Assembly (NCBI GenBank): GCA_947464585.1
Contig: CANHYS010000002.1
Location: 1 to 24,139, forward strand
Length of the DNA stretch: 24,139 bases
Direction of reading: 5' to 3'
Source: Planctomycetaceae bacterium
GTDB lineage: Bacteria > Planctomycetota > Planctomycetia > Pirellulales > UBA1268
The first letter of the stretch is position 1, and the number at the start of each line of letters is the position of its first letter. Shown piece by piece: positions 21,837 through 24,139 of the stretch. The notes beneath the pieces are model-generated. The model was not told the origin of the DNA. It made no database searches and saw only the letters and a program-made list of their open reading frames with translations. The position numbers and the translations under genes were made by a program.

Positions 21837-22493
21837 TCAGGCAGTCAGAGCAGTGGCCCCGCCACGACGCCGGCGTCGCTGCTCGATCAGGCCGAACGCG
21901 CCCGTCAGGAGCGCCGCGACGCTCCCGAAGCTGGCGGGATCGATCTCGGGAACGGAAGAGGGAGCGGAATAGGGAACAGCGAATTGATATCCGTACGCGT
22001 TGTCGATGGGGAAGTCCATCGGTTGCACGAGAAACTGAGTGCCTGATGTTGCCTGGTCAAAGAGTTGAAATTGTGATTGAGGATAGGTCTGCCATGTAAG
22101 AGAAATGTCTTCGAAGGGGAGGTCTTTAAAAAACAAAAAACTGAAGGTAGTTGGCATGTAAAGGCCCGCGGCGGTCGCGTTGAGTCCGTAGGACTGTGTA
22201 CTCCCGTTGGCCGAATTTACCGAGAGGGTGGTGTTCTCCTTTGTGGCCGTCCATTGCCAACTCTTGATGTCCGAATCCGTGATGGTTCCGAACACCGTGT
22301 TGTCCTGGAGTTCGATGGTTCCGGCTACGGTCCATCCGTTTTGGACGGAGGTGCCGGAGAGAGAGTTCGAGATTGAATAGACCGTCCCCGCGTGGGCGGC
22401 CGTGCGCCCAAACGCAGCGAAGGCAGCGAGCACCACGCCGACGGAAATGACGGCGCGGGACAAACGGGCGAACGAAACCGTGGACCGTTTCAT
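21837..22493 (-). CDS. PEP-CTERM sorted exported protein
   Basis: 218 residues. The N-terminus is a signal peptide (MKRSTVSFARLSRAVISV, then VVLAAFAAFG, cleavage likely after AHA at about residue 35). The mature part is beta-rich and Ser/Thr/Gly-rich (SGTSVQNGWTVAGTIELQDN, GTITDSDIKSWQWTATKEN), typical of planctomycete surface proteins. The C-terminus is a PEP-CTERM signal: VPEIDPASFGSVAALL, a hydrophobic helix and then RRRRRGG. PEP-CTERM tails are recognised by an exosortase (EpsH/XrtA type) that would be encoded elsewhere. AGAGG lies about 9 bases before the ATG. The biological role of the mature domain is unknown. Confidence 0.85.
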   Translation of the reverse strand: MKRSTVSFARLSRAVISVGVVLAAFAAFGRTAAHAGTVYSISNSLSGTSVQNGWTVAGTIELQDNTVFGTITDSDIKSWQWTATKENTTLSVNSANGSTQSYGLNATAAGLYMPTTFSFLFFKDLPFEDISLTWQTYPQSQFQLFDQATSGTQFLVQPMDFPIDNAYGYQFAVPYSAPSSVPEIDPASFGSVAALLTGAFGLIEQRRRRRGGATALTA

Positions 22494-22595
22494 GAGCGAG
22501 AACCTCTGGGCGTGGGGGAGTGGATGTGCAGATTCAATTCAATGGGACGGTAGCCTCTTCCCAACCCCGTCTGCAAACGGCCAGAGCCCACAAAA

Positions 22596-22674
22596 GGACG
22601 AATCGACACCGGCGCGCACGAATCGACACGAGCGCGCACGAATCAGCGCGCTGGCGCGCACGAATTGACACGGG
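22596..22674. repeat. Imperfect tandem repeat, about 20-bp unit, four copies
   Basis: The unit is roughly GCGCGCACGAATCGACACG. Copies begin near 22596 (partial, GGACGAATCGACACC), 22612, 22632 and 22654. They lie between the PEP-CTERM gene (its upstream side) and the DUF1501 gene (its downstream side). Possible operator array, or simple slippage. Confidence 0.55.
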
Positions 22675-22726
22675 GCGGGCCAGAACCACACGCGGATGGT
22701 TCGCGGCCGGGGTGTTATGGAAAGCC

Positions 22727-24139
22727 TCAGGCGATCACGTCGGGGATGACGTGGCCGCCGACGTCCGTCAGCCGGAAATTCCGGCCGTTGTGGCGGTAGG
22801 TGAGCTTTTCGTGGTCGATGCCCAGCAGATGCAGCAGCGTCGCGTGCAGGTCGTTGACATGCACCTTGTTCTCCACCGCCTTGTAGCCGAAGGGATCGGT
22901 CGAGCCGTAATGAAATCCACCCTTCACACCACCGCCGGCCATCCAGAGCGTGAAGCCGCCGGGGTTGTGGTCGCGGCCCTTGCCCCCCTGCGAGTCGCTC
23001 GTGCGGCCGAACTCTCCGCCCCAGATCACGAGCGTGTCCTCAAGCAAGCCGCGTGCTTTCAGATCCGCGAGCAACGCGGCGGCAGGCCGGTCGGTGGCCA
23101 GACCGCATTCGCGGTGGTTGGTCTCGATGTTGTTGTGGCCGTCCCACGGCACGTCGTCCACGCTGCCATCCCCGCCCGCGCCGCGGCCCGCGAAAATCTG
23201 CACGAACCGCACGCCTCGTTCGAGCAGCCGGCGGGCCGTGAGGCACTGCTTCGCGAAGACTTTGCACTTGGGATCCTCGGTGCCGTAGAGGTCGTGCGTG
23301 GCCTTCGACTCCTGAGAGAGATCGATCGCCTCCGGCGCGGCCGTCTGCATCCGGTAGGCCAGCTCGAAACTCTTGATCCGCGCCGCCAGATCGGCCTGCG
23401 TGGGACGGCCGGCCGCATGCGCGGCGTTGACCGAGGCGAGCAGGTCGAGTTCGGCCCGCTGCGATTCAAGGCTATGCCCCTGCCGCAGCGAGAGGTTGTC
23501 GATCGCCACCGGCCGCCGGGCATCGATCGCCAGTGCCTGATGATTCTTTGGCAGGAAGCCGGCCGACCAGATCTGGTCGTCGCCGCGAGGCTTCCGCTCG
23601 TGCATGACGACGAAGCTGGGGAGATTCTCGTTCATCGAGCCGAGCCCGTAGTCGAGCCAGGCCCCCATGCTCGGCATGCCGGGCCGACTGAACCCGCCCA
23701 TCAGCTCCATCGCCGCCGGGGCGTGGTTGTTGGCCCGCAGGTGCATCGAGTGGATGAAGCACATGTCGTCCACGTGCTGCGAGAGGTGGGGAAAAAGATC
23801 GCTCACCCACGTGCCCGACTGGCCATGCTGCCCCCACTTGAACGGGCTCGCGAGGCACTTGCCGCTGGTCTGGAAAAAGCCGACCTGACTGTCAGCGCCA
23901 GGCAGCGGCTCACCGTTGCGGGCTTGCAGCTCCGGCTTGTAGTCCCACGTATCGACCTGCGACGGGGCGCCCGTCATGAACAGCCAGATCACACGCTTTG
24001 CCTTGGGAGGATGGTGCGGCAGCGCCAGGAGCGAGGCCCCTGCGGTCGCACCACCAGACGTATTGCCGATGGCATCCTGGCCGAGCAGCGATGCCAGCGC
24101 CAGCGACCCGAAGCCGAGCCCAGCCTCGCGCAGAAACCG
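22727..24139 (-). CDS. DUF1501 (sulfatase-like) protein, 5' end outside the window
   Basis: About 470 residues are visible and the start is beyond the right edge; an internal GTG at 23992 is not the start, because the frame continues upstream as RFLREAGLGFGSLALASLLG, part of a Tat-type signal region (RRxFL-like). The body fits DUF1501, a planctomycete-abundant family in the alkaline phosphatase/sulfatase superfamily: PSQVDTWDYKPEL, FIHSMHLRANNHAPA, GGFSRPGMPSMGAWLDYGLGS, KVFAKQCLTARRLLERGVRF, IWGGEFGRTSDSQGGKG, and GRDHNPGGFTLWMAGGGV. The C-terminal part, YRHNGRNFRLTDVGG, is also typical. Probably exported. Substrate unknown; such genes usually follow a DUF1549/DUF1553 cytochrome-containing gene, which would lie to the right. 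Confidence 0.92.
   Translation of the reverse strand, partial: RFLREAGLGFGSLALASLLGQDAIGNTSGGATAGASLLALPHHPPKAKRVIWLFMTGAPSQVDTWDYKPELQARNGEPLPGADSQVGFFQTSGKCLASPFKWGQHGQSGTWVSDLFPHLSQHVDDMCFIHSMHLRANNHAPAAMELMGGFSRPGMPSMGAWLDYGLGSMNENLPSFVVMHERKPRGDDQIWSAGFLPKNHQALAIDARRPVAIDNLSLRQGHSLESQRAELDLLASVNAAHAAGRPTQADLAARIKSFELAYRMQTAAPEAIDLSQESKATHDLYGTEDPKCKVFAKQCLTARRLLERGVRFVQIFAGRGAGGDGSVDDVPWDGHNNIETNHRECGLATDRPAAALLADLKARGLLEDTLVIWGGEFGRTSDSQGGKGRDHNPGGFTLWMAGGGVKGGFHYGSTDPFGYKAVENKVHVNDLHATLLHLLGIDHEKLTYRHNGRNFRLTDVGGHVIPDVIA

Overview
The window looks like a planctomycete chromosome, probably Pirellulales-like. The evidence is a DUF1501 (sulfatase-like) protein cut by the right edge, a PEP-CTERM protein with a PEIDPAS sorting motif, a giant protein with a planctomycete-type LE-R export motif near its N-terminus, and high GC outside the accessory modules. 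Most of the window is accessory DNA.

Layout. (1) 1-2.4 kb: a small secreted protein (+), a protein with an ADP-ribosyltransferase-like C-terminal half (+) and a Lys/Ala-rich histone-H1-like protein (-). (2) 2.5-13.2 kb, all on the minus strand: a polymorphic toxin locus. An 1800-residue carrier (7793-13195) has an export motif, an Ala-rich helical stalk of more than 1100 residues, a hydrophobic pre-toxin segment, a Hint self-processing domain (Cys1441 to Asn1692) and a 107-residue AHH-like nuclease tip. An Imm11-like immunity gene follows with a TGATG overlap. Behind it lie three promoterless pieces that repeat the carrier's Hint DNA. Two of them (5779-6760 and 4456-5273) carry the 3' half of the Hint region fused to different HNH/Endo VII-type nuclease tips, each followed closely by its own immunity gene (a SUKH/SMI1-KNR4 protein and an unrecognised 161-residue protein). 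The third (2502-3690) carries the pre-toxin region and the first part of Hint and is broken. I read this as a reservoir of orphan toxin tips that can be swapped into the carrier by homologous recombination across the Hint repeat, comparable in principle to Rhs or CdiA orphan modules but on a helical planctomycete carrier.

(3) 13.6-21.4 kb: an integrated plasmid- or phage-like replicon. It has two coupled small membrane proteins (+), a family-A DNA polymerase truncated at its 3' end, a cluster of iteron-like 20-bp repeats, a D5-type helicase, a primase with a zinc ribbon, a divergent control region with three packed palindromes, a 154-residue unknown, a HTH/excisionase-like protein and a divergent tyrosine integrase. 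A deletion appears to have removed the 3' end of the polymerase and the sequence between it and the convergent membrane-protein gene. (4) 21.5-24.1 kb: tRNA-Arg(UCU), with its 26-bp 3' end repeated 61 bp downstream, then the PEP-CTERM gene and the DUF1501 gene.

All family calls come from reading motifs and the translated sequences by eye; no searches were run.
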